Shown in pieces: positions 25,903 to 35,016 of a stretch of 64,000 nucleotides of DNA. The position numbers were made by a program, and so were the translations under genes. This DNA is from Kribbella amoyensis (GTDB lineage: Bacteria > Actinomycetota > Actinomycetes > Propionibacteriales > Kribbellaceae). The DNA lies in contig NZ_VIVK01000001.1 of assembly GCF_007828865.1 (NCBI RefSeq), forward strand, positions 4,464,001 to 4,528,000. The letters are read 5' to 3'. How positions within the stretch are numbered: position 1 is the stretch's first letter; each line of letters opens with the position of its first letter. Under the pieces are notes generated by a model. That model searched no databases, was not told the origin of the DNA, and was given only the letters and a program-made list of their open reading frames with translations.

Positions 25903-26820
25903 TCAGGCGGCGGTGTTCCAGGCGAGCCGGGCGGCGCCGAGCAGACCGGCGTTCGGGAGCTGGGCCGGCTCGACGGTGAGGTCGGTGACGAACGGGAGCT
26001 GGGCGAGCCGCTTGACCCACCGCTCGACCGGGTCGAACAGCACCGGGCCCGCCTTCGCGACGCCGCCGCCGATCACGACGCTGGTCAGGTCGACGGTGAC
26101 CGCGGTCGCGACGATCCCGGCGGCGAGCGCCTGGGCGCCGTCGTCGAACACGGCGAGTGCGACCTCGTCACCGGCCGCCGCGTCGGCGGAGAGTACCGCC
26201 GCGTCCACGGCCTCGCCGGACCGCCAGCCGCGCCGCTGGGCCCGGGCCACCATCCGCGGGCCGCTCGCGTACGTCTCGACGCAGCCGTACGAGCCGCACG
26301 CGCAGGCCTCGCCGTCCAGGTCGACGACCATATGGCCGAGGTGGGCCGCGTTGCCGGACTGGCCGAGCATCGGCTCGCCGTCCACCACCAGGCCGGCGCC
26401 GACCCCGGTGGAGACGACGATGCCGAGCAGGTTCTCGGCCGCCCGGCCGGCGCCGGTCCAGAACTCGCCGAGCGCGAAGCAGTGACCGTCGACGCCGAGC
26501 GCGACCGGGAGGTCACCGACCAGCGCCTGGACCCGGTCGACCAGCGGGAAGTTCCGCCAGCCGACGATGTTCACCGGTGAGACCAGGCCGTGCCGCAGGT
26601 CCAGCGGTCCGGCCGAACCGATGCCGACCGCGACCGGCCGGACGTCCCCCCGGACCCGGCCGATCAGCTCGGCGAGCGCCGCGAACACCTGCTCGGCGTC
26701 TCCCGGCGGCGTCATGATCCGGTCCTCGGTGATGATCTCGCCGTCCTCGGCCACCAGCGCGGCGGCCATCTTGGTGCCGCCGATGTCGATGCCGAGAACG
26801 GTCGCTGCAACGTCGCTCAT
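25903..26820 (-). CDS. ROK-family sugar kinase
   Basis: A 305-residue kinase of the ROK family. The ATP-binding motif is VLGIDIGGTKMAAALV at the N-terminus; the catalytic Asp is in ALGVDGHCFALGE; the zinc motif is HMVVDLDGEACACGSYGCVE; a second nucleotide loop is SVVIGGGVAKAG. It lacks an HTH, so it is an enzyme rather than a repressor. ROK kinases phosphorylate glucose, mannose, fructose or N-acetyl sugars. It is the last gene of an operon behind an alpha-mannosidase, 10 bp after the preceding gene, so mannose is a reasonable substrate (inference). Confidence 0.92.
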   Translation of the reverse strand: MSDVAATVLGIDIGGTKMAAALVAEDGEIITEDRIMTPPGDAEQVFAALAELIGRVRGDVRPVAVGIGSAGPLDLRHGLVSPVNIVGWRNFPLVDRVQALVGDLPVALGVDGHCFALGEFWTGAGRAAENLLGIVVSTGVGAGLVVDGEPMLGQSGNAAHLGHMVVDLDGEACACGSYGCVETYASGPRMVARAQRRGWRSGEAVDAAVLSADAAAGDEVALAVFDDGAQALAAGIVATAVTVDLTSVVIGGGVAKAGPVLFDPVERWVKRLAQLPFVTDLTVEPAQLPNAGLLGAARLAWNTAA

Positions 26821-26830
26821 GGTCCCCCCG

Positions 26831-27496
26831 TCAGTGCCGGTGCAGGTTGTCAGGTTGATTGCTGTCGCCGGGATGCTCCAGCCCGCGGACCAGCTGGACC
26901 CGCTCGGCGATCACCCGGTTCAGCCACCGCGCGAACGCCTCCAGTCGCGCGCTGTCCACCAGCTCCCGATGCCACCGTGCCACCGGGACGGCAGGATCCG
27001 CAGGCGGTTTTTCACCGAGGACGTCGGCCGCGTACGCGAGCTGACCGGCTGGGATCCGGACGTCCGCGCTGACCAGCTCGGCCACCCGCCGGACCGCCGC
27101 GGACCCGGCCAGCGCCGCCGCGGTGATCGAGCCGACGGCGATGGCGGTGGACACGTCGAGCGGGGTGACCGGGGCCGGCGACGCGTCGTCACCGCGCCGG
27201 CGCAGTTCGTCGAGGCAGAGCTGCTCGGTGAGGACGACCTGGGCGACCCAGCGGGCGAGCTGCCGTCCCTCCCGGCTGTCCGGGCGGGGGAGCACGCAGG
27301 CCGCGTCACTGGCCCGGAGCGCCGCGAGCCGCTCGTCGAGCAACTCGCGGGCGACGGGTTCACCGTTGAGGTACGCCATCACCTCCGGCGGCGCGACCGG
27401 CGCCTCACTGTGCCCGTGACTGTGGCCCTGCCCATGACCGTGGCCATGACCGTGGCCGTGGCCATGACCGTGGCCGACGGCGAGGGTGGCCGTCAC
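26831..27496 (-). CDS. Protein with His-Gly tract N-terminus, unknown function
   Basis: About 221 residues. The GTG start overlaps the alpha-mannosidase stop by 4 bp (GTGA), so the two are translationally coupled. Residues ~8-30 are an alternating Gly-His tract with about ten His residues, a likely nickel, zinc or copper-binding segment like those of UreE, HypB and metal chaperones. The rest is a helical domain starting VMAYLNGEPVARELLDERLAALR, a pattern reminiscent of the N-terminal chaperone region of SurA/PrsA-type proteins but without a parvulin domain. No signal peptide. Because GH38 enzymes need zinc, a metal-delivery role for the neighbouring mannosidase is a testable guess, not a finding. 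Confidence 0.75.
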   Translation of the reverse strand: MTATLAVGHGHGHGHGHGHGHGQGHSHGHSEAPVAPPEVMAYLNGEPVARELLDERLAALRASDAACVLPRPDSREGRQLARWVAQVVLTEQLCLDELRRRGDDASPAPVTPLDVSTAIAVGSITAAALAGSAAVRRVAELVSADVRIPAGQLAYAADVLGEKPPADPAVPVARWHRELVDSARLEAFARWLNRVIAERVQLVRGLEHPGDSNQPDNLHRH

Positions 27497-30400
27497 CGGA
27501 TCTCCAGCCGGACCGTCGGGGCGTACTGGGCCCGGCCGAACCACATCACTTTCGGCAACACCCACGCGTGCGCCGGACCCGCGTCGGCCGGGGCCACGAC
27601 GGGCACCGGGACGGTCACCGACGCCTTCGGCGGGACGACGACCGAGCGCACCGGCTCGGGCAGCCACGACCACGTCCCGTACGGCGAGGCCAGCTGCAGC
27701 TCGGCGCGGATCTCCGAGGAGGTGGAGTTCAGGAATTCCAGCTCGAGCGTCTCGGTCGTCCCCGCGGTGAGCCGCAGATCCCGGGTCGACGGGGAGACCG
27801 TCAGCCCGGTCGCGCGGCCGGGCTCGCCTTCGACGGCACCGGCGCCGTGGTCCGGTGGCTCGGTCGGCGCCATCCCGAATCCGAGCACCGCGGTCAGCTC
27901 CGGACTCTCCCCGACGAACACGGTGACCACGTCCTCGACCGCCTGGACGCCGGCGCCACCAGCGAGCTCGTCGGTCTTGGTGACGACGCGCGCGGCGACG
28001 AAGTACTGGCCGGGCTCGCAGCTCTCCGGCGGGTTCACGTACGCCAGGTGGCGGACGTAGCCGCCTGGTTCCAGGCGCACGGCGCGGTCGGGCTGATCGG
28101 TGGTCCAGCCGGCCGGCAGATCGAGGGTCAGGGTGCCTTCGGCCACCGCGTCGACGTACTGGTTCGCGATCACCATCGAGACCTCGAACGGCTTGCCCGC
28201 CGTCCGGGCGACAGTCGGCGACACCGAGAGGCTGACCGGCAGGAAGCCCATCTGCGCGGGGCCGCGGTTGTGCAGCCAGTACCGCGAGTACGACGGCTGC
28301 GCGAGCTCGCCGGCCTGGCCGAGGATTTCGCCCTCGGCCGCGGCGCCGTCGAGGTCGAGCACGAAGGTGTCCACCGCCGAGCCGGTCAGCTCGACCGTGA
28401 GCTTGCCGTCGGCAACCTCGATCGGCGCACCGCGGGACTCCAGCAGGTCGGCGTGGGTGGCGCCGGTGATCGGCAGGGCGGACGTGACGGTGGCGGTACC
28501 GCCGAGACCCGTTGCCTCGATCAACCGCAAGGTGACCCCGTCCCGCGGGTCGGAGGCGCGGCCGGAGCCGTGCGCGATCGGATTGCCGGCCGGCTTGAGC
28601 GTGGAGACCAGCACGTCCCGCTCGGGGGAGACCTGGAGCAGCGAGTGGGTCGCGGGCAGCGTCCCGTCGTGCGCGGTGGTGGTTGCCGCCAGCAACGGTG
28701 AGGAGAACTCCTGGCCGCGGGCCGGGAGCTGCAACGCCCGCCAATCGCCTTCGCCGGTGGACAGCGCGTACCGGAACTCGTGGGTCCAGTGCTGCAGCTG
28801 GAACGACGAACCGTCCGGCGTGGACCGGCGCGGCGGGTCGATCCAGATCCCCGACGGCCACCCGGTGCAGGACCGCAGCAGCGAGGCGTGCAGGGCGCCG
28901 GTCGCGTCGACCGCGAACCCAGGCAGCCCGTACGTGAGCAGCGCGACGGTGACATCGCTGAAGTCCTCGATCACGCCGTCGCCGGAGACGGTCGCCGTGA
29001 TGCGTGCCTGACCGAGCTGCTCGACGGCCGTCGCGACAGCCTCGGCCGTCGGCAGGACCAGGGCGGGGATCGCGCGGACGTCGCGGACGTCCGCGTTCGG
29101 CTGCCAGACCTCGGCGAGCGCGGTCCGCGGCGGCACGTAGTACGGATCGGACCCGGAGCCCGTGTCGTCGCCGAGGAGTGCGGCGGCGTCGGCGACCAAG
29201 ATGCGGAGGTCGGGGAGGTTCGAGTCGACCTTGAGCGAACCGTACCGCGAGCCGCCGGCCAGCGAGGTGGTCGCCGTGACCCCGACGCGGGCCAGGGCGA
29301 CGACCAGGTCGCGGACGTCGGCCGGCTCGGAACCGTCCGGCACGACGATCTCGGCGACCGCCAGCGGGCGGGTGCCGACGTGGTTGCCGTCAGCATCGGT
29401 CAGGGCGATCCGCGCCGTCGAACCGAGGCCGAACCAGGTGTTCGCCGGGTTGTCGAGCGTCCACGGCGCCTGCTCGACGTCCACGTCGATCAGCCCGAAC
29501 CCGCGCCCGACCACGGCCCCGGCGACCTCGCTCAACGGCAGCGCGCCCGGGACGTCCGCGGGGAACTTGACCCGGACCAGCCGGTCCGACTGGGCGTGGT
29601 CGAGGATCCGGGTGGTGAACTCGATCCGGTCCAGCCCCGCGTACGCCGTGATCACCGACTCGTACGAGATCCCGTCCACCTCGCCGCGGCTGATCACCCG
29701 GCTGCCGAGCGGCCCGGACTGGGTGAACACCTTGGCCGGCGCCTCGGTCGAGCCGACCACCGGGCCGGACGGGGTGAGGTGCCAGGGCCCCTCGCCGAAC
29801 CGCGGGTGGTCCGGGTACTCCTGGTAGACGCGGAGCTCGTTGCCGAGACCTTTGAGGACCTGTCGACCGGTCCGCTTGTCGACAATCCCGCTCACCGCGC
29901 CGCCGCGGGACGGATCCACGGTGACGGTGAAGAACTCGTTCTCCACGGCGTCGGTGGACTCGGCCGGGCCCCACGTTCCCGCCGTACCGTCGACGAGGCC
30001 GTAGCCGCGCCAGCCGAGCGAGGGGACGTCCTCCGCGAGGAAGGTCAGCTTGTTGCCCTCGACAACGGACGGGACCTGCTCGCCGTCGGCGCCGACGACG
30101 GTGCGGGGGCTGTCGTCGGGCAGTTCGACGGTGACCAGGTCGGTCCGGGCGAAGGAGAGCGTGTTGGTGACGACGATCGCGTGCGCGCCGAACGCGCTGG
30201 TGTCGATCCGGGCCGCGAACGCTTCGAGCGACGCGGTCCGGGCCTCGTCGGACAGGTCGTGCGCCTCGCGCCAGCCGGTGACCAGGTCGATGTACACCTG
30301 GTCCGACTCCGACCCGGTGATCGCGTCGTGGTGCGCGCCGTACGCGAGCTGCCGCCACACCTTGTCCAGCGAGGCCTCGGCGAACCGGCCGAGCCCGAGC

Positions 30401-31752
30401 AGATCGGCGTACGTGCCGAGCTTCTCCGCGTCGACCGCCGCGACCTCGGCCGCGCGCTGGGCCTGCTTGGTGTCGATGTACGACACGTCCTTGCCGGTGT
30501 AGATCGGGTTCATGTCGCGCGACTGCGGTGACGGCTTGCGGCCCTCGGTGTCGAGCTCGGCACGGACCCGGTCCATGAAGTGCTTGGTGGTGCCGCAGAC
30601 GAACTTGGGCCACGCGTACCGCTCGGCCCAGTCGTGGTGCAGCGCGGTGATCCAGTTGTTCGGCGGGGTGTAGTCGCCGCCGACCGGGAGCAGGGTGTTC
30701 TTCGTCGCCGCGACCGTCTTCAGCGTGGCGAACAGCTGGTACGCCGTGTCGCCGGCCGCCTCGACACTCGGTGCGTGCTGCAGGTCCCAGCCCGGGCCGT
30801 AGTGGTCCGGCATGTAGTGCGTGAGGACGCCGTCGCCGCTCGGGCTGATCCACTCGAACTCGCTGTGGAACTGCATCACCGCGGCCGTCCCCGACTTCGG
30901 GTCGCCCCACGCCTGCCGCAGCGGGCCCCACTGGTGGAACGGGCCACGCGCCCAGGCGGACCCGGTCAGCCCGGCCTTCGCCAGGTACCCCGGGAACTGC
31001 GGGTCGTGCCCGAATACGTCCAGCTGCCACGCGTTCCGCGGGTCGCCGCCGAGGATGTCGCGCTGGTACCCGACCCCGTACACGATATTGCGGATCGTGG
31101 TCTCGGCACCGGTGAGGTTGGTGTTCGGCTCGTTGTACGTACCGCCGATGATCTCGACCCGGCCCTCCGCGATCAACCGCCGCAGCACGGCCCGGTTCTC
31201 GGGGAAGGTGTCGAAGTACGGCTTGAGGTAGTCGAGCTCGGCGAGTACGAAGCAGTACGCCGGATCCCGCAGCGCGAGCTTGAGATGCGCGTCGACCAGG
31301 CTGAACGCGTTGTGCGTGTACACCGGCCGGGTGGTGCCGTCGGGGCCCTGCAGGTCCCAGCTGGTCGTGTACGCCGCCTGCGTGTTCCACCAGACCGGGT
31401 CGTAGTGGAAGTGGCTGACCATCACCATCGTCCAGCCCGGCTCCGCGATGACGATCACCCCGGCGTCCCGCGCGACCTCGGCCCCACCGGCCTCGACCGT
31501 GACGGTGGCCGCGACCTCCGCGCCGTACCGGGTCCGTAGCTCGGCGTCGACGTCCAGCGGTACCTCGACCCGCGCGTCCCCGTCACCGGCGGGCAGTTCC
31601 GCGGTACCGCTCACGCCGTCGCCCTCGACGCGCACACCGAGTACCCCGTCGGCGCTCGTCCGGTGGAGCTCGATCCGCAGCACCTGGCGCGGATCGTCGT
31701 CACTCCCGACGAACAACTCGGGCGAGGAGACACGGGTGATCTGAACGGTCAA
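27493..31752 (-). CDS. GH38 alpha-mannosidase with NEW3-like C-terminal domain
   Basis: 1,419 residues, longer than the usual ~1,000. An N-terminal beta-rich domain (~1-105) precedes the GH38 catalytic domain, whose zinc site shows as VSHFHYDPVWWNT (His and Asp), the nucleophile Asp region AWQLDVFGHDPQFP and the later His pair in AYGAHHDAITGSESDQV. A large beta-sandwich region follows, then a C-terminal NPCBM-associated NEW3-like segment (LTAGTTETLELEFLNSTSSE). It hydrolyses alpha-mannosides, likely from glycoprotein or yeast mannan fragments. No signal peptide, so it acts inside the cell. Start codon TTG with GGAG upstream. First gene of the mannosidase / His-Gly protein / ROK kinase operon. 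Confidence 0.93.
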   Translation of the reverse strand: MTVQITRVSSPELFVGSDDDPRQVLRIELHRTSADGVLGVRVEGDGVSGTAELPAGDGDARVEVPLDVDAELRTRYGAEVAATVTVEAGGAEVARDAGVIVIAEPGWTMVMVSHFHYDPVWWNTQAAYTTSWDLQGPDGTTRPVYTHNAFSLVDAHLKLALRDPAYCFVLAELDYLKPYFDTFPENRAVLRRLIAEGRVEIIGGTYNEPNTNLTGAETTIRNIVYGVGYQRDILGGDPRNAWQLDVFGHDPQFPGYLAKAGLTGSAWARGPFHQWGPLRQAWGDPKSGTAAVMQFHSEFEWISPSGDGVLTHYMPDHYGPGWDLQHAPSVEAAGDTAYQLFATLKTVAATKNTLLPVGGDYTPPNNWITALHHDWAERYAWPKFVCGTTKHFMDRVRAELDTEGRKPSPQSRDMNPIYTGKDVSYIDTKQAQRAAEVAAVDAEKLGTYADLLGLGRFAEASLDKVWRQLAYGAHHDAITGSESDQVYIDLVTGWREAHDLSDEARTASLEAFAARIDTSAFGAHAIVVTNTLSFARTDLVTVELPDDSPRTVVGADGEQVPSVVEGNKLTFLAEDVPSLGWRGYGLVDGTAGTWGPAESTDAVENEFFTVTVDPSRGGAVSGIVDKRTGRQVLKGLGNELRVYQEYPDHPRFGEGPWHLTPSGPVVGSTEAPAKVFTQSGPLGSRVISRGEVDGISYESVITAYAGLDRIEFTTRILDHAQSDRLVRVKFPADVPGALPLSEVAGAVVGRGFGLIDVDVEQAPWTLDNPANTWFGLGSTARIALTDADGNHVGTRPLAVAEIVVPDGSEPADVRDLVVALARVGVTATTSLAGGSRYGSLKVDSNLPDLRILVADAAALLGDDTGSGSDPYYVPPRTALAEVWQPNADVRDVRAIPALVLPTAEAVATAVEQLGQARITATVSGDGVIEDFSDVTVALLTYGLPGFAVDATGALHASLLRSCTGWPSGIWIDPPRRSTPDGSSFQLQHWTHEFRYALSTGEGDWRALQLPARGQEFSSPLLAATTTAHDGTLPATHSLLQVSPERDVLVSTLKPAGNPIAHGSGRASDPRDGVTLRLIEATGLGGTATVTSALPITGATHADLLESRGAPIEVADGKLTVELTGSAVDTFVLDLDGAAAEGEILGQAGELAQPSYSRYWLHNRGPAQMGFLPVSLSVSPTVARTAGKPFEVSMVIANQYVDAVAEGTLTLDLPAGWTTDQPDRAVRLEPGGYVRHLAYVNPPESCEPGQYFVAARVVTKTDELAGGAGVQAVEDVVTVFVGESPELTAVLGFGMAPTEPPDHGAGAVEGEPGRATGLTVSPSTRDLRLTAGTTETLELEFLNSTSSEIRAELQLASPYGTWSWLPEPVRSVVVPPKASVTVPVPVVAPADAGPAHAWVLPKVMWFGRAQYAPTVRLEIR

Positions 31753-32133
31753 GGCGATCGGACTCCGTCTGGCAGGCGGTCAGGTCGAGAGACAACGTTA
31801 TCCGCAAGAGGCCGATACAGCGAGGGGTAAGCCCAGCTAATCACCCATCACCGCGCCCCAACCAGCGAAGAATCCGCCGTCAGCCGCCTGACAACCCCCT
31901 GACAACGAACGTCCTGACAAGCCAATCAACCCCCAGAATCACCCCTGACCACCAGATCAGCCGAACCACCGGTCGCGGTGTGCAGGTGGACAGGAGGATG
32001 TCGCGTCTCGGCTGAGCGAGCGGCCAGGGTCCGCCGGCCGAGTTCGCGAGTTGGGGACTACCTCCTGTCCTCGTGCACGCTCAGGACAAGAGCCGGCCCG
32101 GGATGCGCAAGGCACCCCGGGCCGGGCGGGAGT
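31753..32133. other. Intergenic region with a 99-bp inverted repeat
   Basis: 381 bp between the mannosidase start and the phosphatase stop. A C-rich stretch (31,850-31,970) is followed by an inverted repeat, 31980-31997 against 32061-32078, 16 of 18 matching, with a stable GGACAGGAGG/CCTCCTGTCC core. It resembles a small palindromic element but shares no core with elements A and B. No gene is supported. Confidence 0.5.
32093..32125 (-). terminator. Terminator of the phosphatase gene
   Basis: CCGGCCCGGG (32093-32102) and CCCGGGCCGG (32116-32125) form a perfect 10-bp stem with a 13-nt loop, ending 8 bp beyond the stop of the minus-strand phosphatase gene. There is no U tract, as is common in high-GC actinobacteria. 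Confidence 0.65.
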
Positions 32134-33717
32134 TCAGGCCTGGTTGAGGCCGGGGTTGCCGGCTTCTACAACGAAGGTGGCGCGGGTGGTGACGGGCGCG
32201 CCGGCGGTCGTCACGTAGGGGATGGTCTTGAAGTCGGCGCGCAGGGAGTCGCGGGTGATGGTGGTGCTCACGTAGCCGCGCTGATTGTTGATGAGCTTGA
32301 TGTGCGGGTTCTCGTCCAGCTGGAGCTGGCCGCCGGTCGGCATGTCCTGGCCGTCGCCGCCGGAGGTGATCGAGGTGGTCACCAGTTCGACGCCGACGGT
32401 GGCCGAGTCCGGGTTGCGGAAGTCGGCCTTGAGGTCGTTCGCGTAGTGCTTGTGGACATCACCGGTGAGCACGACCGGGTTGGTGACGTTGCGCTGCTGG
32501 ATGCCGTCGAGGATGCGCTGGCGGGACGCGACGTACCCGTCCCAGGCATCCATGCTGTACGTGACGGACGGTCCGGCGGTGAAGTCGCGAGCCGCGAAGA
32601 ACACCTGCTGCCCGATCACGTCCCAGGTCGCCGAGGACCGGCCGAGCCCGTCGAGCAACCACTTCTCCTGGTCGGGTCCGGTGATCGACCGAGCCGGGTC
32701 GAACGCGGCCGGGCAGTCCGACGCGGTGTCGCTGCACGCCTGGTCGCTGCGGTACTGCCGGGTGTCGAGCATGTGGAACTCGGCGAGCCGCCCCCACTGG
32801 ATCCGCCGGTAGATCTGCATGTCGATCCCGCGCGGGATGCTCGACCGGCGCAACGGCATGCTCTCGTAGTACGCCCGGTACGCCGCCGCGCGCCGCTCCA
32901 GGAAGCCGGCCTGACCCGCGGGTGACGGAATCTCGTCCGCGTAGTTGTTCTCGAGCTCGTGGTCGTCCCACACCACGACCCACGGCGCCACCGCGTGCGC
33001 GGCCTGCAGGTCGGGGTCGGTCCGGTACTGCGCGTGCCGGACCCGGTAGTCGGCCAGCGTCCAGATCTCCTTGGCGGGGGAGTGCGCACGCGCCCCACTG
33101 CCACCGGCACCCTCGTAGATGTAGTCACCGAGGTGCAGTACGAGCGACGGGTGCTCCTCGGCCATCCGCTGGTACGCGGTGAAGTACCCGCCGGCGTAGT
33201 TGGAACACGACACGAACGCCATGTGCAGCGGGCTCCCGTACGTCCCCGGCAGCGGCGTGGTCACCGTGCGGCCGATGGCGGACAGGTGCTTCTCGCAACG
33301 GAAGCGGTAGTAGTACTCGCGGCCGGGCAGCAACCCGCCGACCTCGACGTGCACGGCGTGAGCCGACTCCGGCCCGGCGGAGACGACGCCGGCGCGGACG
33401 ACGCGCCGCATCTGCGGGTCCAAGGCGACCTGCCACTGCACGTTGTACCGGCGGCTGGGCATCCCGCCCATACCGTCGGCCGCGAGCGGGTCGAGCGCGA
33501 GCCGGGTCCACAGCACGACGCTCCGGAAGTCGGGGTCACCGGACGCGATACCAAGCGTGAAAGGATCGGTCAGAGTCTGCCGCGAACCGGCAGACTCCAC
33601 CGGGACGGGCGACCCGGAGGCCGGGACGGTACCGGCGGCGACAGCGGTGGCGCCGACAGCGGTAGCGGCGAGCAGGCCGCGCCGGGTGAGCGGGCGGTTG
33701 ATCGGTGTAACGGGCAT
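32134..33717 (-). CDS. PhoD-family alkaline phosphatase/phosphodiesterase, Tat-exported
   Basis: About 527 residues. The N-terminus has a twin-arginine signal (LTRRGLLAATAVGATAVAAG) and an Ala-x-Ala-like cleavage region. A fibronectin-like N-terminal domain (FTLGIASGDPDFRSVVLWTRL) precedes the PhoD metallophosphatase core, with motifs FVSCSNY, LVLHLGDYIYEG, VVWDDHELENNY and VLTGDVHKHYAN holding the Fe/Ca ligands. PhoD enzymes fold in the cytoplasm, are exported by Tat and release phosphate from esters and diesters outside the cell. Phosphate control is expected from the family, but the upstream DNA is the repeat array and no clear PHO box was found. I start at the ATG of MPVTPINRP, as the long open frame upstream is repeat-derived. 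Confidence 0.93.
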   Translation of the reverse strand: MPVTPINRPLTRRGLLAATAVGATAVAAGTVPASGSPVPVESAGSRQTLTDPFTLGIASGDPDFRSVVLWTRLALDPLAADGMGGMPSRRYNVQWQVALDPQMRRVVRAGVVSAGPESAHAVHVEVGGLLPGREYYYRFRCEKHLSAIGRTVTTPLPGTYGSPLHMAFVSCSNYAGGYFTAYQRMAEEHPSLVLHLGDYIYEGAGGSGARAHSPAKEIWTLADYRVRHAQYRTDPDLQAAHAVAPWVVVWDDHELENNYADEIPSPAGQAGFLERRAAAYRAYYESMPLRRSSIPRGIDMQIYRRIQWGRLAEFHMLDTRQYRSDQACSDTASDCPAAFDPARSITGPDQEKWLLDGLGRSSATWDVIGQQVFFAARDFTAGPSVTYSMDAWDGYVASRQRILDGIQQRNVTNPVVLTGDVHKHYANDLKADFRNPDSATVGVELVTTSITSGGDGQDMPTGGQLQLDENPHIKLINNQRGYVSTTITRDSLRADFKTIPYVTTAGAPVTTRATFVVEAGNPGLNQA

Positions 33718-33816
33718 GGCGGAGCTCCGTGACTGATCGGGAAAAGGATTCCCCGACACCTTTCTCTCCGCCCAAGAACCCCAGGTGACACCCCGGCATG
33801 CCCCCGGTGAACCTTC

Positions 33817-33940
33817 CACCCGACCCCACCCACCTCGACCACCCACCTGGCCACCCGCCCACCTCGACCACCCACCCCACCTCGACCACCCACCCCACCT
33901 CGACCACTCACCTGACCACCCGCCCACCCGCTCGCCCGCC
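33817..33940. repeat. C-rich tandem repeat
   Basis: Tandem 18-mers of the type CCACCTCGACCACCCACC, about four copies with drift, giving nearly pure C/A on the plus strand. It is at the left edge of the large repeat array, upstream of the phosphatase start. Confidence 0.8.
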
Positions 33941-33968
33941 ACCCGACCGAGCCGGGCCTCAACCACAG

Positions 33969-34768
33969 CTGCGAGCTCGCGCACCCAGCCGAAGACGGCG
34001 CCGTGTGCTGCAGCTGCGGATCGTGGCGCGGGGTTGTGGGCTGAGCACCCCAACCAGCTGGGGAAGGCCGGGAGCGTACGACTTTGTGCACGGGCCGGTC
34101 GGCGGAGCAGGTCCACCGCGACCGGTGCGTGCTCAAAGTGCGTGGGGCAACGGTTGGTGCGTGCACAAAGTGCGCCGAGGCAGCCGGCGGCGACCGCGGC
34201 TGCGAGCTCACGTGCCCGACCGAAGACAGCGCCGGGTGCTGCAGATGGAGATCGTGACGCGGGTTTGTGGGCTGAACACCCCAGCAAGCCGGGGCAGCTC
34301 CGGGGCGTACGACTTTGTGCACGTGGCGGTCGTCGGAGCGGGCTGTCCATGGCTGGTGTGTGCTCAAAGTGCGTGGGGCAACGGTTGGTCGGTGCACAAA
34401 GTGCGCCGAGGCAGCCGGCGGCTGGGGCGTATGACTTTGTGCACGGGCCGGTGGACGGAGGGGGCTGTCCGTGGCTGGTGTGTGCTCAAAGTGCGTGGGG
34501 CAACGGTTGGTGGGTGCACAAAGTGCGCCGAGGCGGCTGTCGGCGACCGCGGCTGCTAGCTCGCGTGCCCGGCCGGAGACGGCGGTGGGCGATGTAGGCA
34601 GAGCAAGGGGCGCGGGTTTGTGGCTGAGCACCCCCAGCAAGCTGGGGAGGGGCGGGGCGTACGACCTTGTGCACGGGCCGGTCGGTCGTGTGGTCTCGCG
34701 GTGGACGGCACGTGCTCAAGGTACGGAGGGGGTTGGCTGGTGGGTGCACAAGGTGCGGCGAGGCGTGG
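33969..34768. repeat. Four-unit tandem array with conserved inverted 11-mers
   Basis: Units of ~231 bp consist of a ~107-bp spacer (starting CTGCGAGCTC at 33969 and 34200, and a variant at 34553) and a ~110-bp core whose first bases GTACGACTTT lie at 34076, 34307, 34429 and 34659; the third core lacks its spacer. Each core has three 11-mers: ACTTTGTGCAC, then GTGCTCAAAGT, then GTGCACAAAGT (unit 1: 34081, 34129, 34161; unit 2: 34312, 34360, 34392; unit 3: 34434, 34482, 34514; unit 4: 34664, 34712, 34744). The first pairs perfectly with the third and with one mismatch to the second. No coding support. It fills the divergent region between the phosphatase and hexosaminidase genes. Confidence 0.85.
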
Positions 34769-35010
34769 GGCGGCGAGGCGAGGCGGGCGAGGCGAGGGGG
34801 CGAGGCGAGGCGGGGCGGGGTGGGATGCGACCGGGTGCGGCGGCGCGAGGCGAGGCTGGGCGGGATGCGACCGGGTGCGGCGGGGCGGGGCGAGGCGGGG
34901 GTGGATGCGGCGGGGTGCGGTGAAGGGCGTTGGGGAGGTGCGGCGGAGTGCGGGTGAGGTGGTGGGGAGGGTGGAGTGGCGGGGCGGGGTTGGGGTGGGG
35001 GTGAGAGGGT
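34764..35010. repeat. G-rich low-complexity tract
   Basis: About 245 bp of GGCGAGGCGAGG-type runs with two copies of GGGATGCGACCGGGTGCGGCGG (partly shown by positions 34833 and 34869), leading to GGGG-rich DNA just before the hexosaminidase start. Runs of three or more G at short spacing could form G-quadruplexes on the coding strand. No gene in this stretch. Confidence 0.7.
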
Positions 35011-35016
35011 GTCGGG

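Noticed and set aside
33570-34640. Long open frames on both strands through the repeat array
   Set aside because: The unit length of 231 bp is divisible by 3, so any frame stays open; the predicted peptides repeat with the DNA and have no coding-like codon pattern.
33969-34768. Array considered as a CRISPR
   Set aside because: Unit length is ~231 bp, the spacers are themselves repeated rather than unique, there are only four units, and no cas genes are present.
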